64,000 nt of DNA from WVXT01 sp964403285 (GTDB lineage Bacteria > UBA6262 > WVXT01). Positions within the stretch are counted from its first letter, which is position 1. Every line of letters starts with the position of its first letter. A program made the position numbers and the translations under genes. The notes beneath the pieces were generated by a model. It had not been told where the DNA came from. It worked only from the letters and a program-made list of their open reading frames with translations, and searched no databases. The stretch covers positions 3,092-67,091 of the forward strand of contig CAYOFG010000006.1 in NCBI GenBank assembly GCA_964403285.1, given 5' to 3'. This document shows, one piece after another, positions 8,482-17,071 of this stretch.

Positions 8482-9711
8482 ATGAAAATTCTTCAAGTAG
8501 GACCTATTCCACCAGAAATAGGTGGTAGAAGCAAAGGAGGAGTAGCAATTCATGTATGGGAGTTATCGACATATTTAGCCAAAAGAGGACACGAAGTGTC
8601 AATTCTCGCTGATAACTTTTTTTATCCAGAGAAAATCCCTATGATTAAACAGAAAGTAAAAATTTACGGTCTTTCCGCATCATTTCTGCTTAGGTTTTTT
8701 CCCAATATTTTAAGTTTATCTTCTATTTTGGTAAAGGGTATCCAATTGAAAAGATATCTTAAAGGATTGATGAACTTAAAAAACGTAATTCAAGATTTTC
8801 TTCTTTATAAATATGTGATTGACGAGTTTAAGCCAGATATAATTCATGTACATCATATTCAACACCGTTTTCCAATTGTCTATTCCCTGGCGCATGACAG
8901 AATTCCAATAGTTACAACTATTCATAGTTTTCACTCAATTAAATTTTCAAATCCGAGTTTAAAACAGAGGTATCACACTTTGATAGCGAGCAACTTGAAA
9001 CTCGCTGAGAATCTGATTTTTATCAGCAAATTCATTCAAAAGGAACTGGTTAAATTCTTTGGTGAATATCAAGGTAGGTATTGGATTATTGAGCCTGGTA
9101 TAGATATCAGGAAATATTATCCAGTAAAAAGGGGCATAGCTCGCCCAAAAATTGATTTACCTGGGAATGCTTCAGTAGTATTATTTATTGGCCATTTAAT
9201 TAAACGGAAAGGAGTGTATACTCTTCTCGAAGCATCTAAAATCTTGAAGGAAAAAGGAATCGACTTAAAGATTGTCGTCATTGGTGATGGTCCGGAGCTA
9301 GGTGGTGTTAAGAATTTCATTGCCCAGAGCAATATCCAAGATAATATAAAGCTAATAAGGAAGGTATATACACTGGATTTATTATATTACTATAATGCCG
9401 CCGATTTATTCGTGATGCCCAGTTTTAGCGAAGGTTTCGCGGTAGTTTATCTAGAAGCTATGTTGTGCGGTACTCCAGTTATTGGGATAAGTGGAATAGC
9501 GGATGAAGCGATTCCTTCCAAAGACTATGGCTTTCTGGTGCCTCCGGGTGATGCAAAAGCCTTGGCCGAGAGTATAGAAAATGGTTTAGTAAGAAAATGG
9601 AATAGGGAAAAGATTATAGAATATGCTCGAGGTTTCTCCTGGAATGAAAAGATTGTAAAATTTGAGAAATTGTATTTGGATATTATTCGGAGAGGAAGAA
9701 AGGCGAATTGA
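8482..9711 (+). CDS. GT4 family glycosyltransferase
   Basis: A 409-residue GT-B glycosyltransferase. The N-terminal domain starts MKILQVGPIPPEIGG with an acceptor-side GGVAIHV. The C-terminal domain has FIGHLIKRKGV and the conserved donor-binding E-x7-E in SFSEGFAVVYLEAM near residue 318. ATG 8482 is preferred to TTG 8467 because the family begins directly with the MKIL strand. The enzyme is cytoplasmic or peripheral, retaining, and builds the glycan on a lipid carrier or nucleotide-sugar acceptor. The sugar is unknown; proximity to the heptose genes makes heptose a candidate. Confidence 0.85.
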   Translation: MKILQVGPIPPEIGGRSKGGVAIHVWELSTYLAKRGHEVSILADNFFYPEKIPMIKQKVKIYGLSASFLLRFFPNILSLSSILVKGIQLKRYLKGLMNLKNVIQDFLLYKYVIDEFKPDIIHVHHIQHRFPIVYSLAHDRIPIVTTIHSFHSIKFSNPSLKQRYHTLIASNLKLAENLIFISKFIQKELVKFFGEYQGRYWIIEPGIDIRKYYPVKRGIARPKIDLPGNASVVLFIGHLIKRKGVYTLLEASKILKEKGIDLKIVVIGDGPELGGVKNFIAQSNIQDNIKLIRKVYTLDLLYYYNAADLFVMPSFSEGFAVVYLEAMLCGTPVIGISGIADEAIPSKDYGFLVPPGDAKALAESIENGLVRKWNREKIIEYARGFSWNEKIVKFEKLYLDIIRRGRKAN

Positions 9712-10572
9712 ATGCTCGATTATAAAAGAATTAAGAGAGAACTTGATAAGAAATTTGAGAAGGCTTTGGAAGGACTTCCTTACGATATGAAGAACGATTT
9801 CTGGTCCATTGCTGTAGCCGATAGGGACAAAACTATATCCAAATACAGAATGGAGGATGCAAAGGCAAATAACATAAGACGTGAGCTTTTTGCTAGAATT
9901 CTCACAAAAGATGCTAAAGTCCTGGACGCTGGCTGTGGAGATGGCAGACAATTAAAATGGCTGGCAGAGAATTTTCCTGGATTAAGTCTAAGGCTATTCG
10001 GGTTGGATCTATCGGAAGTTTTATTAAAACGTGCTAAAGAGAGGTTGAAATTTTATCCTTTCCTTACCATTACAAATAATTCAATTGATTCCATTCCCTA
10101 CAGAGATAGTTCTTTCGACATTGTTGTTTGCTTTTCAGTACTTCAGTATTATTCCTTAGACCCAATTAAAGCTTTGAATGAGATGGAACGGGTTTTAAAA
10201 GAATGGGGATTTTTAGTAATCTATAAAGCGAAACCCAAGCATTTAGACCCGTTTCTCATTCCCGACACTGTTTTTGCAATAAATAAATTAGTTAGGTCAA
10301 AAAAAAGAAATGTTAGTAATAAAGAAGGAATTTTTGAACCTAAAAATAGCGAGAATATTGAAAGATTTATTAATAAATATTTGCAGACTAGCAATCTACA
10401 ATTTGTATATAGAAAAGCAATCATTAGTTCATTTAAGTGGTCTTTCTATTGGAGAGTATTTCCTCAAATTATCCCAATTCTTGCTAGGTTCAATTGTTGG
10501 CTCAATAAATTACCTTTAAACTACTATAAAGATAGTGAGATCATAATCTTTAGAAAACTTCATAGGAAGTAA
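9712..10572 (+). CDS. Class I SAM-dependent methyltransferase
   Basis: A 286-residue protein with motif I as VLDAGCGDGRQLKWLAE near residues 75-91, an acidic residue at the end of strand 2 (FGLDLSE), and post-I strand IVVCFSVLQYY. The ATG directly follows the TGA of the upstream glycosyltransferase with no spacer. It is the first of four consecutive methyltransferase genes, and its about 70-residue N-terminal extension sets it apart from the next two. Methylation of a glycan sugar or terminal residue is the likely job from context. The acceptor is unknown. Confidence 0.8.
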   Translation: MLDYKRIKRELDKKFEKALEGLPYDMKNDFWSIAVADRDKTISKYRMEDAKANNIRRELFARILTKDAKVLDAGCGDGRQLKWLAENFPGLSLRLFGLDLSEVLLKRAKERLKFYPFLTITNNSIDSIPYRDSSFDIVVCFSVLQYYSLDPIKALNEMERVLKEWGFLVIYKAKPKHLDPFLIPDTVFAINKLVRSKKRNVSNKEGIFEPKNSENIERFINKYLQTSNLQFVYRKAIISSFKWSFYWRVFPQIIPILARFNCWLNKLPLNYYKDSEIIIFRKLHRK

Positions 10573-10577
10573 TTAAT

Positions 10578-11264
10578 GTGTTTGGCAAAGAGTTTAATGT
10601 TATAAAGGGTTGGGTGATAGTGATACAAAATAGGATATTAGCTCCCTTGATTTATTGGCTATCCCCAAGGATTTACTGGGAACGAAGGCATAGAATTCGT
10701 TCGTTGAGTTCCGTTGGTGAATCTGGGAAAAACGAGGAGTACAATCTCGAATTATATAATCTAAAAATAAAGGCTTTGAATTCTGTCTTAAATAAATTAA
10801 AACTTTCCCAAGGTAGTAAAGTTTTAGATGTGGGTTGTGGGATTGGGTTGATGCAAGAAGTTTATGTCCAAAGGGGTCATAACGTGATAGGAATCGATTT
10901 CTCAGCAAGGGCTATTCAAAAGGCGAAGGAATTATATCCGACCTTTGAATTCAGACGAGGAACTATTTGGGACATCAAGGAAAGCGATTTCAATGTTATT
11001 AACTGTTTAGAAGTACTTATGCATATTGTAGACGATAGGAAATGGAAGGCTACTATAGATAGGTTTAAAGATAGACTTAAACTAGGTGGTTACTTAATCC
11101 TGAGCGATAAAATGTTAATTGAAACCTCTGAAAGGGATGGTTACCACATCAAGAATAGAGGACTTAAAGAATACTTGAAAGTACTTGATGGCATGGAATT
11201 TCTTGGCTTAACTCCTTATCCTCAGCATCAGTACAGCATTGCCGTCTTTCTCAAGAAATCGTAA
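10578..11264 (+). CDS. Class I SAM-dependent methyltransferase
   Basis: A 228-residue protein with motif I as KVLDVGCGIGLMQEVYV near residues 82-98, strand 2 end VIGIDFS, and NCLEVLMHI as motif II. The start is uncertain. GTG 10578 is used here; an ATG overlapping it at 10576 is out of frame, and another in-frame GTG lies within the first 15 codons. It belongs to the run of tandem methyltransferases and probably modifies glycan sugars. Confidence 0.75.
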   Translation: MFGKEFNVIKGWVIVIQNRILAPLIYWLSPRIYWERRHRIRSLSSVGESGKNEEYNLELYNLKIKALNSVLNKLKLSQGSKVLDVGCGIGLMQEVYVQRGHNVIGIDFSARAIQKAKELYPTFEFRRGTIWDIKESDFNVINCLEVLMHIVDDRKWKATIDRFKDRLKLGGYLILSDKMLIETSERDGYHIKNRGLKEYLKVLDGMEFLGLTPYPQHQYSIAVFLKKS

Positions 11265-11276
11265 GAAGGAGGTTAC

Positions 11277-12011
11277 ATTATCAAACATCTAAATAAGTTT
11301 TACGAAGAGTATTGGAGCTGGAAAGAGAAAAATCTTACTTATCGTAAAATGGGTATTATTCCTGGTAGATATAATAGCGCGATAGATTTTATCTTGAACG
11401 ATTATCGGAAGGGGGAAAAGATAAGAGTATTAGATATAGGATGCGGTGAAGGGATTATAGCTGAGATTCTCCGAAAGAAAATAGGTGATAATCTCTCCAC
11501 TGTAGGAGTCGATATTTCGGAAGTGGCTTTAAGACTAGCGGAACAATTTTATGATGAAACACATCGTATTGATGTAGATGATGAATCCTTGAGTAATTTA
11601 TTCATCGGGCAGAAGTTTAATTATGTTGTTTGCCTAGAAGTGATGGAACACATCATTTACCCGGAGAGACTTTTGAATGAAATTGGTAAAGTATTGGAAC
11701 AAGATGGGAAATTGATAACTTCCGTGCCTAATTTTGCTTTTTTCAAAAATCGTTTAATTGTTTTAAAAGGACGATTTCCTGAGGAACAACATATCTTCCA
11801 TTCTGCAGAACACATCCACTATTTTACTTTCCATTCCTTTAAGAAGCTCCTTAATGAAAAGGGATTTGCTATTTTAGCTTTCGAAGGCACTTTCGAATTG
11901 CCGCGCCCTTTGTCGTTTTTGCCTCAAGCTGTTCAAAAGATTCTTTTCCATAGGTTCCCAAATTGGTTTGGAAAACAAATAGTATTTTGTTGTAACAAGA
12001 AATCAAATTAA
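11277..12011 (+). CDS. Class I SAM-dependent methyltransferase with probable non-canonical start codon
   Basis: The first canonical start, ATG 11349, gives 220 residues. The same frame is open further upstream and encodes KHLNKFYEEYWSWKEKN, a plausible N-terminal helix for this methyltransferase type. It follows a strong AGGAGG at 11267-11272. The codons 4 and 7 bases beyond that site are ATT (11277) and ATC (11280), so translation may begin at one of these; I place the start at 11277. Motif I is VLDIGCGEGIIAEIL and motif II NYVVCLEVMEHI. A base error that hides an ATG is the alternative. Confidence 0.65.
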   Translation: MIKHLNKFYEEYWSWKEKNLTYRKMGIIPGRYNSAIDFILNDYRKGEKIRVLDIGCGEGIIAEILRKKIGDNLSTVGVDISEVALRLAEQFYDETHRIDVDDESLSNLFIGQKFNYVVCLEVMEHIIYPERLLNEIGKVLEQDGKLITSVPNFAFFKNRLIVLKGRFPEEQHIFHSAEHIHYFTFHSFKKLLNEKGFAILAFEGTFELPRPLSFLPQAVQKILFHRFPNWFGKQIVFCCNKKSN

Positions 12012-12021
12012 GTGAAAGGTG

Positions 12022-12801
12022 ATGAACACAAATATGAATAAACTTGGAAAGCGAGGGCGTGGTTATCTTGCTCCAAAGGATAGACTCAAATTAGTTAGGC
12101 GGGATTGACGTTACTATAAGGGTTTTTTACAGTTAATAATTGAAAATTATGAAATTAGTGAACCGATCGGTCCTATACTTGACGTGGGTTGTGGTGCAGG
12201 TCATTTTATCTATTTGTGTAGATTGTTTGGATTGGATGTTTATGGGATTGAGGGTGAAGAAAATCTCTATAGGGAATGCGTTAGTAAAGGTTTCAGGGTG
12301 TACGAAATAGATTTAGAATTAGAAAGAAAAGATACCTTCCCATTTGAGAGCAATTTTTTTTCTGCTATCCTTTGTAATCAAGTAATCGAGCATTTAAGTT
12401 TTGAAGGGAGACTGCATATTCTTGAGGAAATATATCGAGTATTAAAGCCCGGTGGGTTGTTGTTATTTACTCCCAGCAAACATAATATACTGGAGAGAAC
12501 AAAACCAAATCATTTGTACTGCTATTCTTGTACAGAGTTAAAAAATCTTCTTTTGAAAGCTAGTTTTGTTCGACTAAAAAATTTATCAAATTCTCTAAGG
12601 TGGTTTGAGTTTTTCTCATATAATCCTGATAAGGATTACAGTAGATGTATACTACAGCCAAATCGGTTGGAGAGGATGCTTAATCGAATAATCTGGGGTG
12701 TATGGAAAGTTATGAATAAGACCCATTATTTGGAAAGTGGAGCTAATTTTATTGCCTTTAAGCCCGGCCCCAATGAGGTGTGTAGAGGTTATGAGGAGTA
12801 A
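12022..12801 (+). pseudogene. SAM-dependent methyltransferase interrupted by an in-frame TGA
   Basis: Reading from ATG 12022 (after AAGGTG) gives 28 codons ending VRRD, then TGA at 12106-12108, then the same frame continues RYYKGFLQLIIENY into motif I ILDVGCGAGHFIYL and motif II LCNQVIEHL, to a stop at 12801. A tryptophan (TGG) would fit at the TGA position, so a single G-to-A change explains it. A restart at GTG 12184 would remove the first strand of the SAM fold (ILDV). The gene is therefore either recently broken or carries a base error. The 3' end still overlaps the next gene. Confidence 0.7.
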
Positions 12802-13825
12802 AAAAGTTTATATAATAGTAACTGGCGATTATGAATTTTCTAAAAAAATGAGTGTGCAGAACGACTTAATAACGCCAACAAATGAAATCTTAACACTACT
12901 TAATCTATTCAAGGCAAAATACTCAATTTTTCTTGATGTTTGTTCCTTTGATGCTCTCAAAACCACAGAAAGATCTGTAATCTTAAAGCAATTGAAAGAA
13001 ATAATATTGAAAGGTCATGATGTCCAACTTCATTTCCACCCTAACTGGCTTCCAGAATTAGGCGGTAAATGGGATGAAAAAGGATGGAAGGGCGATCTAA
13101 CATATTTCAGGCTTCCAAATTTATCATTGGGAGACTTCAATGATCGTAAGACAATCAAGGGGCTCTTTAAATACGGTGTTGATACATTAACGGAAATCAT
13201 AAGACCTGTAAACCCCAATTATGTAGTTACTTCTTTCAGGGCTGGTGGATATTGTATTCAGCCGTCAGAAAATATAGTGAAAGTCATGAAAGAACTTGGC
13301 ATATTAGCTGATTCGTCAGTGTGGTTTGGAGGATATAGGAACGATAGTGTTTACTATTATGACTTCAGGAAGGCCCCTTCGAGATATCAACCTTATTGTA
13401 CTACTCAGGACGTGATGACAGTATATAAACCGGGAATGAATTCTGGAATAGTAGAATTTCCCATTGCTTCGGTTAAGGTGCGAAGTAAGAAATGGCTCTT
13501 TCTGCACGGTTCTTTTTGTAAGATTGACCTGTGTGGATCTGAAAATGCTCAAATTAAAAAGCTTTTATTGGATTTAAAGAAAGACTTACTTGAAGGAGAC
13601 AAAGAGCATAATTTTCTCGTCGTTACCAGCCATCCTAAAACGCTTACGACTGTTGATGGGTTTCACTACTTTTTAGAGAATACTCCTAAATTATTAGAGG
13701 ATATTGCTAAAATTAAATTTGTAACTATGACCGATGCAGTAATAATTTTTTATAAATTATATCCTTTACCTGCAGGTAGCCTTTCGAATAAACAGCTTAA
13801 TACCCTTAGTATTATTTCGGAATAA
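12791..13825 (+). CDS. NodB-like polysaccharide deacetylase-superfamily protein (tentative)
   Basis: A 344-residue protein starting MRSKKVYIIVTGDYEF from ATG 12791, which overlaps the previous stop by 11 bases. Features that recall the NodB-type barrel are the TGDYE strand near the N-terminus, GHDVQLHFHPNW near residue 75 (an H-x-H that could bind metal), TSFRAGGYC near 138, and VTSHPK near 277. The usual TFDDG motif is not evident, so enzymatic deacetylation is unproven. It lies between a methyltransferase and the flippase, consistent with glycan modification. Confidence 0.5.
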   Translation: MRSKKVYIIVTGDYEFSKKMSVQNDLITPTNEILTLLNLFKAKYSIFLDVCSFDALKTTERSVILKQLKEIILKGHDVQLHFHPNWLPELGGKWDEKGWKGDLTYFRLPNLSLGDFNDRKTIKGLFKYGVDTLTEIIRPVNPNYVVTSFRAGGYCIQPSENIVKVMKELGILADSSVWFGGYRNDSVYYYDFRKAPSRYQPYCTTQDVMTVYKPGMNSGIVEFPIASVKVRSKKWLFLHGSFCKIDLCGSENAQIKKLLLDLKKDLLEGDKEHNFLVVTSHPKTLTTVDGFHYFLENTPKLLEDIAKIKFVTMTDAVIIFYKLYPLPAGSLSNKQLNTLSIISE

Positions 13826-13831
13826 GATATT

Positions 13832-15325
13832 ATGCTAAGAATGCTGATAAAGAATGCTGCTCGTGATAGTTCAATCTATTTCACTATGGGAGTTGTAGTA
13901 GCAGCACTGGGTTTCATTACGCTTCCCATATTCGCCAGGATATTTGTTCCTGCAGAATATGGTTTATTGTCACTTGCTTTGTTAATTGTTTCTCTGGGCA
14001 CCGTTATTACTGGTAACTGGCTTATATCTTCCACCAATCGTTTCTATCCTTATTGGAAGCGAATCGGGAAACTGGATACTTTTTACTCTACGTTACTTTT
14101 TTCAATGCTCTTGGCACTACTAGGCTTTTGTCTTTTAGGGACGCTGTTTTATCTTTTATTTCGCAATTCTTTCAGTGGCAAATTTCGAGTTTTAGTGCCT
14201 TTAGTTTTCTTACTTGTTCCTTTAACGATGGCAATGGAGATTTTCTTGACCACCTTTAGAATAAAACAACAGTCCAAACAATTTGCCACTTTCAAATTGA
14301 GTAGGACCTTTTTGGGACTGCTTATTGGACTGTCGTTGGTGATTTGGTTACAGCTTGGTATTCAAGGTATTCTGTGGGGACATATAATAGCTCTTTTTAT
14401 TATTGGCGGTATGATGTTCAGGATGCTTTTTCTAACAAACAATCATTGTCAACTCCGTTTTGTTTCTTTATCGGTTATCAGGGAATTTGCGGCTTTTGGA
14501 TTTCCCGCGATGGCCGCTACCATTGGTACATGGATATTATCCGGGGCAGATCGATACGTGATAGAATATTTCAGGGGAACTTCCGAGGTAGGATTATATT
14601 CGATGGGATACAATGTTGGTGATATGTGTGTCGGGATGTTTGTATCATCACTTATGTTAGGAATAGGGCCATCGATAATAAATGTTTGGGAAAGTGATAA
14701 CAGAGAACTGACTGGCGAACTTCTGAGCCAGTTGACAAGATTCCTTATCTTAATCGCCTTGCCAGTAGCGACAGGGATTTCTGTGCTTGCCAGACCTATA
14801 TTTAGACTATTCACTACTCCCCCGTACTATCCTGGTTCTGCTGTTATTCCTTTTGTCGCTGGGGGCGCCTTTATCTATGGGTTAAGTTTACTTGCTTATA
14901 CGGGATTGGGTTTGGCGAAGAGGGCAGACATTGTAGCACGGAACTATTTCTTAGCAGCGGCAATCAATATCTTATTGAACATAATTTTTGTACCGAAATT
15001 TGGTTTCGTCGCTGCTGCAGTCACCACGGCTATTTGTTATGCTCTACTTCTTTTTATGAATATTAAATCGGCTAATAAGTACTTAAGATGGGTGATAATT
15101 CCCAGGTCGCTCTTTAATTCCATTACGGCTTCCATAGTAATGGGCGGTGTACTGTTCTTGGTTATTTCCATTTTCGCTAATCCGCTTTTGATATGTATTC
15201 TTGGGATTATAGTGGGAGTGATAGTTTACTTTGCAACATTATTTTTACTCAAAGAATTCCATCCTGAAGAAATCGTGGAAATGAAAAACTTCGTCCCAGG
15301 TAAACTGTGGAAAAGACAAGATTAG
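13832..15325 (+). CDS. Wzx-like lipid-linked oligosaccharide flippase
   Basis: A 497-residue protein with about 12 to 14 hydrophobic helices across its length. The N-terminus (ITLPIFARIFVPAEYGLLSLAL) and central SGADRYVIEYFRG segments are typical of the MOP-superfamily polysaccharide exporters. It would flip undecaprenyl-diphosphate-linked repeat units across the inner membrane. No Wzy polymerase is evident in the window; if the pathway is Wzx/Wzy-type, the polymerase is outside it or unrecognised. Confidence 0.85.
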   Translation: MLRMLIKNAARDSSIYFTMGVVVAALGFITLPIFARIFVPAEYGLLSLALLIVSLGTVITGNWLISSTNRFYPYWKRIGKLDTFYSTLLFSMLLALLGFCLLGTLFYLLFRNSFSGKFRVLVPLVFLLVPLTMAMEIFLTTFRIKQQSKQFATFKLSRTFLGLLIGLSLVIWLQLGIQGILWGHIIALFIIGGMMFRMLFLTNNHCQLRFVSLSVIREFAAFGFPAMAATIGTWILSGADRYVIEYFRGTSEVGLYSMGYNVGDMCVGMFVSSLMLGIGPSIINVWESDNRELTGELLSQLTRFLILIALPVATGISVLARPIFRLFTTPPYYPGSAVIPFVAGGAFIYGLSLLAYTGLGLAKRADIVARNYFLAAAINILLNIIFVPKFGFVAAAVTTAICYALLLFMNIKSANKYLRWVIIPRSLFNSITASIVMGGVLFLVISIFANPLLICILGIIVGVIVYFATLFLLKEFHPEEIVEMKNFVPGKLWKRQD

Positions 15326-15371
15326 AAATAAGGGCAGCAATGAGAATTGAAGGACAGGAGCTGAAATTAGA

Positions 15372-16967
15372 ATGCAAGAATTACTAATGATATATGATGC
15401 GAAGCCGAAAGGAATAAAGAGGAATATTTCTGTTCTATCTTCAAATGAACTGAAAAATAAATTCACCGTGATTCTCAAATTAAGAAGAATTTTTTTTAAA
15501 GAAATTCGATTTTACACCTACAGTATTTCACTACTAAGATATTTGGAATTATGGAAATTTGTGCTCCTTCTTTTAAGGGGTGAGAAAAAATTCTTATGTG
15601 ATGAGAAAGATGATCGAGAAGAGGTAAACTGGCGGGAATTTTTAGCAAAGGGAGTACCCAGACTTGTTTCTGAGCTTTTTGTTTCTTCTTTCATTCTGGT
15701 AACTGATTGGTACAAAATTGCGAAGATTTCAAAAATTGTAAAGAGAAAACGAAGGAAAGGCAACAAGCAGCACTTTGACAAAATAGCCTATATACGAACA
15801 CATCATTGGTTTGGCATACGAGTTGGTGGCTCTGTTTCACATATTTATGGCGTTGCCAGTGGTTTTAAGAATTTGGGTAAAAAGTTATTTTTTATTTCCA
15901 CGGATATATTAGAATTAATTGATAAATTGAAGTCTTCGGTTTATGCTATATCGCCTTTTAGAGTTATAAGAAATTTCCCTGAAATCCCGGAGATGGCATA
16001 TAATCGAACGCTGTTTAAGGAAGCCTGTAAAATATTCGACAAGGAAAAACCAGGTGCAATATATCAAAGGTATAGTCTCAACAATTATACTGGAGTTACA
16101 CTTTCTTTAAGATATAAAATACCACTAATTGTAGAATACAATAGTTCGGAAATATGGACAGCGAAAAATTGGGGAAGAAGATTAATTTTTGAGGGAATCA
16201 CAGAAAGGATAGAAATTTTGAACTTGCGGGCAGCGGATTTGATTGTGGTAGTTTCAGAAGTATTGAGAGAAGAACTTTTAAATAGAGGTATAGAAGAAAG
16301 AAAAATATTGGTTAATCCGAATGGTTTTGATCCGGAAATGTACAATCCCCAAATAGATGGTGAAGAATATAGGGAAAGATATGATTTTGGGGATAAGATT
16401 ATTGTTGGTTTTATCGGGACTTTTGGGCCATGGCATGGTGCGGAAGTACTGGCGCAGGCGATTAAACCAGTGATTCAAAAGAATTCGAATATTCGTTTTT
16501 TGTTTGTGGGAGATGGTGTGAAGATGTCCGTGGTGAAGGAAATCATTAAAAGAGAAGGAGCAGGGGAGTTCGTTATACTTATCGGGCTAGTTCCCCAGGA
16601 AGAAGCGCCGAAATATCTTGCTGCTTGTGATATTCTGGTTTCGCCTCACGTGCCCAATCCGGACGGTTCAAGATTTTTTGGTTCACCGACCAAACTTTTT
16701 GAATATATGGGTATGGGGAAGGGGATTGTGGCGAGTGATTTGGAACAGATTGGTGAAGTATTGGAGCATAAAAATACAGGGTGGCTTGTTAAGCCGGGAG
16801 ATGTTCGGGAATTGGCAGAAGGCATAATTAAGCTTGCTGAAGATGAAAATTTGAGAAATGAGTTAGGCAGAAATGCAAGAGAAGAAGCATTAAAAAAGTA
16901 TACATGGGATAAACATGTAAAAAGGACATTGGATAAACTTGAGGAAATTCTACAAGATTGGGATTAA
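15372..16967 (+). CDS. GT4 glycosyltransferase with long N-terminal extension
   Basis: This 531-residue protein has the GT-B C-terminal domain with VGFIGTFGPWHGAEVL, then SPTKLFEYMGMGKGIVASD as the donor site. It is about 130 residues longer than common GT4 enzymes. The extra N-terminal part, residues 1-135, has hydrophobic stretches (FYTYSISLLRYLELWKFVLL) and a basic patch (KIVKRKRRKGNK), which could hold the enzyme at the membrane. The start ATG 15372 follows a weak Shine-Dalgarno site and could lie further downstream, which would shorten the extension. The sugar is unknown. Confidence 0.8.
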   Translation: MQELLMIYDAKPKGIKRNISVLSSNELKNKFTVILKLRRIFFKEIRFYTYSISLLRYLELWKFVLLLLRGEKKFLCDEKDDREEVNWREFLAKGVPRLVSELFVSSFILVTDWYKIAKISKIVKRKRRKGNKQHFDKIAYIRTHHWFGIRVGGSVSHIYGVASGFKNLGKKLFFISTDILELIDKLKSSVYAISPFRVIRNFPEIPEMAYNRTLFKEACKIFDKEKPGAIYQRYSLNNYTGVTLSLRYKIPLIVEYNSSEIWTAKNWGRRLIFEGITERIEILNLRAADLIVVVSEVLREELLNRGIEERKILVNPNGFDPEMYNPQIDGEEYRERYDFGDKIIVGFIGTFGPWHGAEVLAQAIKPVIQKNSNIRFLFVGDGVKMSVVKEIIKREGAGEFVILIGLVPQEEAPKYLAACDILVSPHVPNPDGSRFFGSPTKLFEYMGMGKGIVASDLEQIGEVLEHKNTGWLVKPGDVRELAEGIIKLAEDENLRNELGRNAREEALKKYTWDKHVKRTLDKLEEILQDWD

Positions 16968-16970
16968 TTT

Positions 16971-17043
16971 GCTATCCCGATTTTCAATCGGGAAATCTGT
17001 GCCTACAAGGGCGGGAAATTGACGGGAAGATTTATAGGCACAA
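16971..17043. repeat. Nested palindromic repeat, TGTGCCTA family
   Basis: A hairpin TCCCGATT/AATCGGGA (16975-16993) is followed by outer arms TGTGCCTA (16998-17005) and TAGGCACA (17035-17042) that enclose a GGGCGGGAAATTGACGGGA spacer. It lies just before the heparinase-family start and is open in its frame. Confidence 0.75.
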
Positions 17044-17071
17044 TTTCAAATTTGCAGTTTTGGGATGGAGA

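Noticed and set aside
12022..12801. TGA read as tryptophan or selenocysteine throughout this genome
   Set aside because: Many intact genes here end in TGA at the expected place, and no SECIS-like hairpin stands out after 12108.
16958..17071. A 38-residue N-terminal extension of the heparinase-family protein
   Set aside because: It is translated palindromic repeat, and the family-like N-terminus (RIRTLPPGKV) starts right after ATG 17072.
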